Shown here one piece after another: positions 1 through 10,137 of a stretch of 62,546 nucleotides of DNA (positions are counted from its first letter, which is position 1; each line of letters begins with the position of its first letter). The position numbers were made by a program, and so were the translations under genes. Source of the DNA: Acidobacteriota bacterium (GTDB taxonomy: Bacteria; Acidobacteriota; CAIWXX01). Location: the NCBI GenBank assembly GCA_016191015.1, contig JACPPM010000133.1, positions 1-62,546 of the forward strand. The letters run 5' to 3'. The notes beneath the pieces were generated by a model. The model worked only from the letters and a program-made list of their open reading frames with translations. It had not been told where the DNA came from and ran no database searches.

Positions 1-1660
<1,660 letters not shown>

Positions 1661-1665
1661 CGGCT

Positions 1666-3198
<1,533 letters not shown>

Positions 3199-3267
3199 CA
3201 ATAAAACTCCCGGACTAAGTGTCGGTCAGAACGACGCGCACGCAACGAACGCCGGATTCTCCACACG

Positions 3268-3810
3268 TCACCCCTCAGCCAACTGCTGCCGGATGCGCTG
3301 GAGCTGCCCCTTCAAGCTGCCATCGTAACAGGTCGTGCCGATCCTCGTCACGATCCCACCCAGGATCGCACTGTCGAGCTTGTAGATAGGCTTGAGCTTC
3401 GAGCCGGTTATCCGGCTGAGCTCCGCTTCAAGCCGCTGGCGCTGTGTGCTCTTCAGAGGCACGGCAGTGGATATCTCAACTTCCACGATCTTCTGCCTCC
3501 GATCCCACTCGCGCTCGACCGCCTTCACCATCTCGCTGAACATGATGATCCTCCCCCGCTCGACGACCGCCATGCAGAATCTGTCGACCTTCTGCACGGG
3601 CTTCAAGATAGCCAGGATCGCGCTGAGGATATCGGCCTTCTTGGTCTTGGGGAAGGTGGGATGGAAAAGCGCGTCTCGGAGCTCTTTGTTGGAAGCGATC
3701 AGCGCATCGACCTTCTTGAGGTCGGACAGAGCCGGCGCGTACTCGGACGGGCTCGCCAGAGAGCTCAGGAGTGCCTTGGCATATCTGCGGGCGAGGATTT
3801 CGATGTTCAT
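3268..3810 (-). CDS. atpH: F1 ATP synthase delta subunit
   Basis: Peripheral stalk cap (OSCP-like) that joins the b/b' dimer to the top of F1. It has 180 residues, the usual size, with the helical N domain starting MNIEILARRYAKALL and the C-terminal signature containing KLDSAILGGIVTRIGTTCYDGS, which is typical of delta subunits. Its ATG overlaps the atpF stop by one base, as expected for coupled translation. The position between atpF and atpA supports the call. Confidence 0.93.
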   Translation of the reverse strand: MNIEILARRYAKALLSSLASPSEYAPALSDLKKVDALIASNKELRDALFHPTFPKTKKADILSAILAILKPVQKVDRFCMAVVERGRIIMFSEMVKAVEREWDRRQKIVEVEISTAVPLKSTQRQRLEAELSRITGSKLKPIYKLDSAILGGIVTRIGTTCYDGSLKGQLQRIRQQLAEG

Positions 3811-4373
3811 CAGTTCTTGCTGAGGTTCTCGAGGTAGGTGTCGATCAGCTTCTCGTGGCTGTCGTCCTTGATCTTTTCCCGGATGATCTCTTCGGCCTTG
3901 GCGACAGCCTCTCCGGCGACATATGTTTTCAGCTCGCGGACGGCGAGCTTCACGCGGTTCGAGATCTCCTTCTCGGCGCCTTCGACGATGCGCCGAGCGT
4001 CCTCCTTCGCCTCCTGGATCAGCCGTTCCTTCTCGGCCTGCGCCTCACGCTCAGCCTGCTGCCGGATCTGATCGATGTCGGCTTCCAGAGAGTCCAGCTT
4101 CGATTGGAGCGCGGTGAGCCGGCTGAGCGCCTCGTCGCGCGCCTGCTCGGAGTCCTTCAGCATCTTGCCAACCGCTTCACGTTTCTGCGCCAGAAAATCT
4201 TTCATGGGTTTGCGGAGAAGATAGACGAGGACACCGACAAGGATCGCGAAATTGATGTAGGGAGCAATCGTCGAAATGAGGCTCTGATGGTGTGCCGTGC
4301 CTTCCTCCGTGGATGCAAGAAGCGGCAGCTCGGAGAGCAGCACCAGCAGGAGCGAGGCGAATAGAGTGCTCAT
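3810..4373 (-). CDS. atpF: F-type ATP synthase subunit b
   Basis: Peripheral stalk subunit anchored in the membrane. The 187 residues start with a hydrophobic, signal-like stretch, then a membrane segment around YINFAILVGVLVYLLRKPM, then a long charged helix rich in E, K, A and R that forms the coiled-coil dimer with b'. It overlaps atpF' upstream by 4 bp and atpH downstream by 1 bp. The extra hydrophobic N-terminus before the anchor occurs in b subunits that carry a cleaved leader; cleavage here is inference. Confidence 0.9.
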   Translation of the reverse strand: MSTLFASLLLVLLSELPLLASTEEGTAHHQSLISTIAPYINFAILVGVLVYLLRKPMKDFLAQKREAVGKMLKDSEQARDEALSRLTALQSKLDSLEADIDQIRQQAEREAQAEKERLIQEAKEDARRIVEGAEKEISNRVKLAVRELKTYVAGEAVAKAEEIIREKIKDDSHEKLIDTYLENLSKN

Positions 4374-4789
4374 CCGCGAACGAAATACCCGGAGATCCGC
4401 TGTGCGATCGCCTGAATGCCAGTGGCCAGCTCGGCGCGTGCCCGGGCCTTCTGATGCTCGAGGTCCGCGGCTTGCCGGTCGAGAAGCTCCCGGACTTCCC
4501 GCTGCGACTTCTCCACGACCCCGTCGCCTTCCTTCTGCGCTTCGCCGCGGACACGGGCCTTGAAACTATTCCCTTCGCGACGGGCCTGGGCGATGGCCGA
4601 CTGCAAACCGGCAAGCTGCTTGTCATGGTCGGAGAGAATCCGTGCGGCCTCCAGCTTCGGCCCCTCAACTCTCCGATTCCGCTCGTCGATGGCCGCGATG
4701 ACGGGGTTGAAAAAGAGACGTTCGAGGATGAAAACCAAAGCCACAATGATGAAGATGATAATCAGCACCGAGCTGTCTATGTCGATCAT
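4370..4789 (-). CDS. atpF': F-type ATP synthase subunit b'
   Basis: Second peripheral stalk subunit. The 139 residues begin with one membrane helix (SSVLIIIFIIVALVFILERL) followed directly by FNPVIAAIDERN and a charged coiled-coil, the normal b/b' layout. It is the first gene of the visible operon: no atpI, atpB (a) or atpE (c) gene lies upstream, and the next 216 bp are non-coding. Having both b and b' suggests a heterodimeric stalk, as in phototrophs and many other bacteria. Which of the two genes is called b and which b' is by convention only. Confidence 0.88.
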   Translation of the reverse strand: MIDIDSSVLIIIFIIVALVFILERLFFNPVIAAIDERNRRVEGPKLEAARILSDHDKQLAGLQSAIAQARREGNSFKARVRGEAQKEGDGVVEKSQREVRELLDRQAADLEHQKARARAELATGIQAIAQRISGYFVRG

Positions 4790-4881
4790 ATTCGCCTTAC
4801 CAAAAACCGAATTTTTACCACAAAGAGGCGCAGGGGGTCAAATCGCGGGTCGAAGCCCTGAGCGAAGCGAAGGGGGCCCAT

Positions 4882-4926
4882 GCGGGGCCGCACGCGGGGC
4901 CGCACGCGGGGCCGCACGCGGGGCCG
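4882..4926. repeat. 12-bp tandem repeat, nearly four units
   Basis: The unit GCGGGGCCGCAC is repeated exactly three times and then partly a fourth, between the start of the atp operon and the small secreted gene. It lies close after a short stretch (about 4814-4835) that resembles one arm of the palindromic repeat at 12671. No function is visible. Confidence 0.85.
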
Positions 4927-4946
4927 TGAGGTTGGCGAGAACGGGA

Positions 4947-4983
4947 GAAAAACAAAAGGGGAGGCGCCAACCGACGCCTCCCC
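4947..4983 (-). terminator. Rho-independent terminator of the 5006-5467 gene
   Basis: A perfect 9-bp stem (GGGGAGGCG at 4958-4966 with CGCCTCCCC at 4975-4983) and 8-base loop is followed on the minus strand by TTTTGTTTTT. It lies 23 bp beyond the stop of the 5006-5467 gene, so that gene should be transcribed separately from the atp operon ahead of it. Confidence 0.85.
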
Positions 4984-5005
4984 GCACCAGAAACGTATCG
5001 CTAGA

Positions 5006-5467
5006 TCAGCACTTGATGATCCACATGAACCAGGACCAGTAGGTGTAGATGTAATAGGTGGAGGTGCCCCAGTACACTGTCGAGTTCTGATCCTCTGCGT
5101 AGAAGCTGTGATACCTGCCGTTTTTCACATAGCCGACGTTGTAGGTCCCCTTCTTCTTCGCCCAACCGACCCACTTGCCATCGATGGCCAACCAGACCTT
5201 GCCCCCGCTGATGCACCAGGTGCTCTTGATCTGCCATTTGATCAGGGTCTTCCCATCGGCCGTGTTCGTGATCATTTCGTGGCCGGGCTTTACGGGCTGT
5301 AATTCCGGCAGGGATTGGTCGGGTGGATCGATCGGCCGCGCGCCCGCCATGTAAGCATTCGCTCCGACCTGAACCGCCTTGCCCGGCGCCGCCGCCTCGG
5401 TGGGCAACGCCAGAATAGCCGCCGCGACAAGCAGCACCGGCAGCCACGCGAAAATTCTCCCCTTCAT
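5006..5467 (-). CDS. Small secreted protein of unknown function
   Basis: A 153-residue protein I do not recognise. It starts with a clear signal peptide (MKGRIFAWLPVLLVAAAILALP, likely cut after TEA or AAA). The mature part is basic in the middle (KWVGWAKKKGTYNVGYVKNG). The C-terminus is strikingly rich in Tyr and Trp (TVYWGTSTYYIYTYWSWFMW), with only two cysteines, one of them the last residue. The gene stands alone, with a good terminator behind it and 207 bp of non-coding sequence before it. Location is probably periplasmic or surface; no enzymatic motif is visible. Confidence 0.8.
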   Translation of the reverse strand: MKGRIFAWLPVLLVAAAILALPTEAAAPGKAVQVGANAYMAGARPIDPPDQSLPELQPVKPGHEMITNTADGKTLIKWQIKSTWCISGGKVWLAIDGKWVGWAKKKGTYNVGYVKNGRYHSFYAEDQNSTVYWGTSTYYIYTYWSWFMWIIKC

Positions 5468-5674
5468 TTTGCCTCCCTGTTAGTAAATTAGCCTTCCAAA
5501 ACGGAAATCGGCGCTGGATTGCGAGGACCCACACGGCACCTCATCATATGCCTTATCGGCACGAGCCCCTGACTCCTTTAGAGTTCTCTTCTCGTGATGA
5601 TGCACGCCTCGCCATCCCCCCTCGCCGATGAACAGATTATTGACGACGACCCGGGTCTGGTCAATGGTCGCCGG

Positions 5675-5806
5675 TCACTTCTTTTCGATCGACGCCTTCA
5701 AGAGCGCGATCTCTTTTTGCAGGGTCGAGAGCCGGGTCTGGAGGAAACGGAGGTAGCCAAAAAGCACTACCCAGACAAAACAATAGGCTGCGAAAAGGTA
5801 GGTCAT
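5675..5806 (-). CDS. ccmD: CcmD-like small membrane protein
   Basis: A 43-residue protein with one N-terminal membrane helix (MTYLFAAYCFVWVVLFGYL) and a charged tail ending in IEKK. CcmD is the small partner that helps release haem-loaded CcmE from the CcmABC complex. The ATG lies 3 bp after the ccmC stop. Size, topology and position at the end of ccmA-B-C all match; the sequence itself is too short for more. It is easily missed because of its size. Confidence 0.85.
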   Translation of the reverse strand: MTYLFAAYCFVWVVLFGYLRFLQTRLSTLQKEIALLKASIEKK

Positions 5807-5809
5807 GAT

Positions 5810-6502
5810 CTATTCCTTGATTGCAATGAGGCGATCCAGTTCGGCCAGGTCCTGCTCGGCGCGCCTGACGCCCGCTGAGAGGCGCGTGAGGATTGCGAAC
5901 AGGATCGTGAAGACAGCGAGCGTGAAGAAGAAAGCGAGCCGCATCTGGGGATCGAGCCCGCTGCCCTCCCCGCCGGCGAAGACTGGCTGCGGGTGCTGCG
6001 TTCGCCACCACCTGATCGACATATACACGATCGGCACGTCGACGAAGCCAACGATCCCGACAACGGCGGCCAGCAACGCCTTTCTTCTCTCCTCTTCCAC
6101 GAACCCGCGCAGCAACAGGTAGCTGGCGTAAATGAGCCACAGGACGAGGGTCGACGTGAGCCGCGCGTCCCAGGTCCACCAGATGCCCCAGGCCGGCCTT
6201 GCCCAGATCGGCCCCGTCACCAGAACGATCGTGCAAAAAATAACCCCGACTTCGGCCGATGCAAGGGCCAGGCGGTCGTATCGGAGATTGCGAGTCATGA
6301 TGTAGGCAACGCTGGCGAGAAACACCATGAAGAAGGCCAGAAAGGCCACCCATGCCGACGGGACGTGGAAGTAAAAGATGCGCTGGACGTGCCCCATCGT
6401 CCGCTCGATGGGCGCGAAAAGGAAGATCAGGTAGAGCGATGTCAGCATGGCAAAAAAAAGGACATACGAGAGCGTGCTCCAGACCGTATCGCGTTCTCTC
6501 AT
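5810..6502 (-). CDS. ccmC: Haem exporter / CcmC, tryptophan-rich motif protein
   Basis: CcmC loads haem onto the chaperone CcmE at the outer face of the inner membrane. About 230 residues with six membrane helices are visible. The WWD motif is ARPAWGIWWTWDARLTS, and conserved histidines flank it (for example in QRIFYFHVPSAW and MSIRWWRTQHPQP). I chose the ATG at 6502 because GGGAG lies 7 bp before it; an ATG four codons upstream has no ribosome site. Downstream ccmD follows after 3 bp, and ccmB lies 146 bp upstream. Confidence 0.95.
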   Translation of the reverse strand: MRERDTVWSTLSYVLFFAMLTSLYLIFLFAPIERTMGHVQRIFYFHVPSAWVAFLAFFMVFLASVAYIMTRNLRYDRLALASAEVGVIFCTIVLVTGPIWARPAWGIWWTWDARLTSTLVLWLIYASYLLLRGFVEEERRKALLAAVVGIVGFVDVPIVYMSIRWWRTQHPQPVFAGGEGSGLDPQMRLAFFFTLAVFTILFAILTRLSAGVRRAEQDLAELDRLIAIKE

Positions 6503-6648
6503 AGAATCTCCCATCAGGAAGAAATCAGCAGCCGCTCCGGCGTGCTCGGCCTCACGGCAATCCTATTCCAGCACTTCGGGTGTCTCATGTCCACTCGCAG
6601 GAGTGGAGCAGGCACGGAGGCCGGCGACATCGGGACGCTGGAGGTCCA

Positions 6649-7338
6649 TCATGATTGCTCTTCAAGCACAAACTCGAAGAGGATGTAGGCGAGGGTGGCG
6701 AAGACGATGTCGAAGACGACGATGAGTTTGATCCACATTGCGGCCCACGCGAGCGGTTCCCCGCGGATGATCGTTGAGGCGGCCTTGACCGAACCGATCA
6801 CGGCCGGGATGTAGACGGGGAAAACCAGGAGGGGCATGAGGATCTCACGCATCCGCGCGCTCAAGGTCAGCGCAGAGAAGAGGGTTGATACGGCGCAGAA
6901 TCCGAATGTCCCAAGACAGATCACGGCGAGAAACCAACCGAAGTCCGGAAAGAGGCTGAAGTTGAAAAACACGAAGAAAAACGGGAGAAGCAACGCCTCC
7001 TGAACCAATGCGAACGTGAAGTTGGAGAGCAACTTTCCGAGGAAGATCAGACCGCGATCGACGGGCATGAGGAGTGTTGAGTCGAGAGAGCCGTATTCCT
7101 TCTCCAGACCAAACGACCGGCTGATGCCCAAAGTCAGGCTGAAGGTGAAAGCGATCCAGAGCATCCCGCCGGCAGCCGATTTCATCTCGGCCGGACTGAA
7201 CTCGAAGGAGAAGTTGAAGATCGTGAGCACCAGAAGCCCGAAAACGAACATCGGCAGAAGAGATTCGCGCGAACGAAACTCGAGCTTGATGTCCTTGCTG
7301 TAGAGCGAGGCGAGTTGTTTGAGCGGATGAGGAGCCAT
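6649..7338 (-). CDS. ccmB: Haem exporter membrane subunit CcmB
   Basis: Membrane subunit of the CcmAB ABC module that drives release of haem-loaded CcmE. The 229 residues have six predicted helices. The start, KQLASLYSKDIKLEFRSRES, is the typical cytosolic entry of CcmB and is followed by FVFGLLVLTIFNFSFEFSP. It lies 88 bp downstream of ccmA and 146 bp upstream of the chosen ccmC start, looser spacing than in the rest of the operon. No clear ribosome site precedes the ATG. Confidence 0.93.
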   Translation of the reverse strand: MAPHPLKQLASLYSKDIKLEFRSRESLLPMFVFGLLVLTIFNFSFEFSPAEMKSAAGGMLWIAFTFSLTLGISRSFGLEKEYGSLDSTLLMPVDRGLIFLGKLLSNFTFALVQEALLLPFFFVFFNFSLFPDFGWFLAVICLGTFGFCAVSTLFSALTLSARMREILMPLLVFPVYIPAVIGSVKAASTIIRGEPLAWAAMWIKLIVVFDIVFATLAYILFEFVLEEQS

Positions 7339-7426
7339 TAGCCGTTAGCTGTGAGCCCGAGCAGGTGCAGGGGCGAAGCCGGGGGGACGGTTGTAGCTCG
7401 TCCGCCGTGAACACACTCCCACTCTC

Positions 7427-8140
7427 TCACGTTTCCACTCTCTCACGTTTCCCCGCGAGCCCCATGATCCCCCGGTACGCGACTCTCCCTTCTTGCTCTC
7501 CGCCGTCATACGCGATCCGCCCTCGTTCGAGAATGACCGCGCGGTCGCACAGGGCCATCGTCCTTTCGTAGTCGTGGGAGGAGACCAGGCAGGTGCATCC
7601 ACCCGACCGGAGTTGTATGAGTACTTCCGACATTCGCTCTGAGGTCCGCTCGTCCAGCCCGCTGAACGGCTCATCCCAGAGGAGGAGGTGCGGCTCGCCG
7701 AGCAGTCCGCGGGCAATTGCCGCGCGCTGCTGCCACCCACGGCTCAAACATCGTACCTCCGCATCGGCGTAAACGCCGAGCTCGAGGCGGTCGATGATTT
7801 CCCGCACGCGATCCGCGGGGACCGCCACGCCCGCAAGGTGAGCGAAATACTCCAGATTCTCTCGGACCGTCAGACTCGGATAGAGGCCGACGCCATGCCC
7901 GAGGAACCCGATGGCCGCTCTCTGTGCGACGTGCTTCCAGGGATCGCTCCCGAACACCATCACACTTCCAGAGGAGGGCCGCAAGAGCGCGGCGCAGATT
8001 CTCAGAAGCGTGCTTTTGCCGGCTCCGTTCTGGCCGAACAGCCCCACACACTCGCCGCGCGCGAGCGTCAGCGACACATCCTTCAAGGCGTACGATCGCC
8101 CGTAGACCTTGGTAACCCCGCTGGTCTGGAGCGCGTCCAC
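7427..8140 (-). CDS. ccmA: ABC transporter ATPase CcmA
   Basis: ATPase of the cytochrome c maturation ABC module. The 237 residues contain Walker A GQNGAGKST, a signature segment LSRGWQQRAAIARGL and Walker B LLLWDEPFSGLD, then the switch histidine in LVSSHDYE. It begins with GTG 8 bp after the preceding membrane-anchored gene. The C-terminus (KRERVET) is encoded in an exact 16-bp duplication (7419-7450) that spans the stop codon, so the last residues may be of recent origin. Confidence 0.93.
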   Translation of the reverse strand: MDALQTSGVTKVYGRSYALKDVSLTLARGECVGLFGQNGAGKSTLLRICAALLRPSSGSVMVFGSDPWKHVAQRAAIGFLGHGVGLYPSLTVRENLEYFAHLAGVAVPADRVREIIDRLELGVYADAEVRCLSRGWQQRAAIARGLLGEPHLLLWDEPFSGLDERTSERMSEVLIQLRSGGCTCLVSSHDYERTMALCDRAVILERGRIAYDGGEQEGRVAYRGIMGLAGKRERVET

Positions 8141-8148
8141 GTGCGGTG

Positions 8149-9162
8149 TCAGCGCTTCTTCGTTTCCTGGTCCGGCAATTCGCGCAGGCCGAACCAGAAC
8201 CCCAGACTGATCACGATCACCATCAGCAGGATCAACTCGGTGCGGTAGCGGAAGAGCGCAGGAGGATGCTCTATCACCTGATCCTCACCGTGAGGCGCCT
8301 GGTCTGCCGCCATCGACCCGGCAGATGCAGCTTCCCCTGCAAGAGACATTTCGAGAGCACCTCCCTTCGCCAGTGGCCCGCCCGCATACTCCGCGAACCC
8401 ACTCTGACTCTCCCCCCTCGACTCCAGCCCCTCCGACTCCACCGCAATCGACGGCGGGATCACGAACACGTGGTAGCCCTCGACAGGATAGAAAAACTCC
8501 TGTCTGTACTCGAAACGGCCGGTGTAGGGAGCCTTGAACACGAGGCTGATCTGCGTGTGGCCGGGCTTGATCGGGTACTTCACGGCATAATGCCCGGTTT
8601 GTCCCAGCCGCGCCACTTCCTGAGGCGTCGGCATCTGTGACGTCGTCGCGGTCGCCGACTCGACCCGATCGAAGCCTGCCGGAAGTGCGAACTTCAATCC
8701 CTCGGAGCTCACCGTCCTCCCGGCGTTGTTCACGTCGAAGGTCAGGTCGGCTGTGATCGTCGAGGCGTCAATTCCGAGCACCAGATGGGGCAGCGACACC
8801 GTGATCTTGCTTTCGTCCGTGCCGACATCGTAGACCGTGATGGCCTTCTCGAGGAGATTGCTCCGGTCGAATGTGAACTGCGTGTTGTAGCGAACGTCTT
8901 TGTAGGTGACCTGAAGGAGGTACTGTTCAGCCGGCGCCAGGTCCGTGAAGTCAAAGGCTGCTCCCGGGTTCTCGCGCGACCCCACTTCGTCCATGCCTTG
9001 GCCGAGCGTCATCAGCACGGCTGTCTCCGGCGACACCGGCTGCCCCGTCGTTCCGTTCGTCACGCGGCAGCGCAGCTCCGCCGCATCCAGCGTGCACAAC
9101 AGCAGTTGTCCGACGACGATACTGCCGCAGAGCGTCCGGAGTACTGTGAGCTCCCTATTCAC
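8149..9162 (-). CDS. Membrane-anchored protein of the ccm operon, function unknown
   Basis: A 337-residue protein that I cannot place in a named family. The GTG at 9162 overlaps the stop of the CcmI-like gene by 8 bp and gives a signal peptide (CGSIVVGQLLLCTLDA) before AELRC. The body looks like beta-rich domains: GTTGQPVSPETAVL resembles a carboxypeptidase-regulatory or Big-type fold, and later segments read YAVKYPIKPGHTQISLVFKAPY. Near the C-terminus is one membrane helix (LILLMVIVISLGFWFGL) and a short basic tail. Its place between ccmI-like and ccmA implies a periplasmic role in cytochrome c assembly; that is inference. Confidence 0.8.
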   Translation of the reverse strand: MNRELTVLRTLCGSIVVGQLLLCTLDAAELRCRVTNGTTGQPVSPETAVLMTLGQGMDEVGSRENPGAAFDFTDLAPAEQYLLQVTYKDVRYNTQFTFDRSNLLEKAITVYDVGTDESKITVSLPHLVLGIDASTITADLTFDVNNAGRTVSSEGLKFALPAGFDRVESATATTSQMPTPQEVARLGQTGHYAVKYPIKPGHTQISLVFKAPYTGRFEYRQEFFYPVEGYHVFVIPPSIAVESEGLESRGESQSGFAEYAGGPLAKGGALEMSLAGEAASAGSMAADQAPHGEDQVIEHPPALFRYRTELILLMVIVISLGFWFGLRELPDQETKKR

Positions 9163-9598
9163 GGATCTTCGCCCCGCACTCGTTGCAGAACCTGTTGGGG
9201 CGTGGATTGGCCGCTCCGCAATTCCCGCAGTACCACTTCCCCTTCGACGGTTGCGAACCGACCGGCTGCGAGCCGACCGGAGTGGCCTCCGCCGCGCTGT
9301 CCGCTTTCCCCATCCCGCTCCCGCCCGCGGTGGATTCGAGCCTCTTCTCGAGGGCCACCACTTCCTGGATCGACTCCTCCCGCAGACGCCTGTAGTCCCC
9401 CTCCGCAAGCCTGCCCATTTGGAATTCGGCATCCAGATCCACGATATTCTCGAGCACCTGCTCCCGCTTCTCCTGAAGGTACTTCTGCTTCTGGTCGGCG
9501 ACGGGGTTCTTCCCCTGTTCCTGCCTGTCTCGAAACACGGGAATGAGCATGAATCCGAAAGTGCCGACGGCGAGGAGGGCGATCGCGAGCGCGGTCAT
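9155..9598 (-). CDS. CcmI-like membrane protein with C-terminal zinc ribbon
   Basis: A 147-residue protein. Residues 4-22 form one membrane helix (LAIALLAVGTFGFMLIPVF). A charged coiled-coil with the segment NIVDLDAEFQMGRLAEGDY follows, recalling the short N-terminal part of CcmI/CycH. A Gly/Ser-rich linker leads to a zinc ribbon with Cys124-x2-Cys127 and Cys138-x2-Cys141. The start at 9598 overlaps ccmH by 4 bp (ATGA), and the stop overlaps the next gene by 8 bp. TPR repeats of proteobacterial CcmI are absent. If the helix is a normal anchor, the ribbon side of the membrane is uncertain. Confidence 0.85.
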   Translation of the reverse strand: MTALAIALLAVGTFGFMLIPVFRDRQEQGKNPVADQKQKYLQEKREQVLENIVDLDAEFQMGRLAEGDYRRLREESIQEVVALEKRLESTAGGSGMGKADSAAEATPVGSQPVGSQPSKGKWYCGNCGAANPRPNRFCNECGAKIRE

Positions 9599-10137
9599 TC
9601 GCGTTCCCTCGCGCGAAGCTCGTCCTCGATCCTCACGCGCACCTGATCCTGATCCGAGTCGGGCTGGGCTGGGCTTCCCGTGGCCGTCGCCGAGCGACGT
9701 TGAGTCCTCAGGAAAAAGTAGATGACCAGCAACCCGATGGCGATCATGACGAACGGTGTCACCCACGCCGTGATGTCGAATCCCTTGCCGGTCGGCGCTG
9801 CGAGGATCACGGGGCCAAACCGGTCGACCATGACCTTGATAATCGCGTCGTCGGACTCCCCGTTGCGGATGCGCATCTCGACCTCTTTACGCAAGGGGAT
9901 AGCCGAGGGGCAGCCGACATGGTTGCAATCGGCAAGGCCCATCTGGCACCCGCACTGGCAGATCAGCGATTTTGTGATCTTCTGAAATCGTGCGGCCTGA
10001 GCCGGGTCGGTCAGATCCGACTTTGCTGATTGAGCCGAGGCCAAGCAGGCCAAAAAGAGCATCCATCCTGCCAGGAACAGGGTGCCTCGCCTCGCGCCTT
10101 TGAACTTTGAACTCTGAACTTTGAGCTCCCTAGGCAC
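9595..10137 (-). CDS. ccmH: CcmH-like thiol reductase, cysteine-rich active site
   Basis: CcmH keeps apocytochrome c thiols reduced and works with CcmF in haem ligation. From the GTG at 10137 (8-bp overlap with ccmF) the product is 180 residues: signal peptide, then SLICQCGCQMGLADCNHVGC with cysteines 60, 62, 64, 71 and 76, then the conserved LRKEVEMRIRNGESDDAIIKV helix region, RFGPVILAAPTGKGFD, and a C-terminal membrane helix. Classical CcmH has LRCxxCQ; here the motif is CxCxC with two more cysteines. The N-terminus (LKVQSSKFKGA) is encoded by an 8-bp word repeat, so the first residues may be recent. Confidence 0.88.
   Translation of the reverse strand: MPRELKVQSSKFKGARRGTLFLAGWMLFLACLASAQSAKSDLTDPAQAARFQKITKSLICQCGCQMGLADCNHVGCPSAIPLRKEVEMRIRNGESDDAIIKVMVDRFGPVILAAPTGKGFDITAWVTPFVMIAIGLLVIYFFLRTQRRSATATGSPAQPDSDQDQVRVRIEDELRARERE

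Noticed and set aside
4882-4926. CRISPR-like array
   Set aside because: The units are contiguous, with no spacers.
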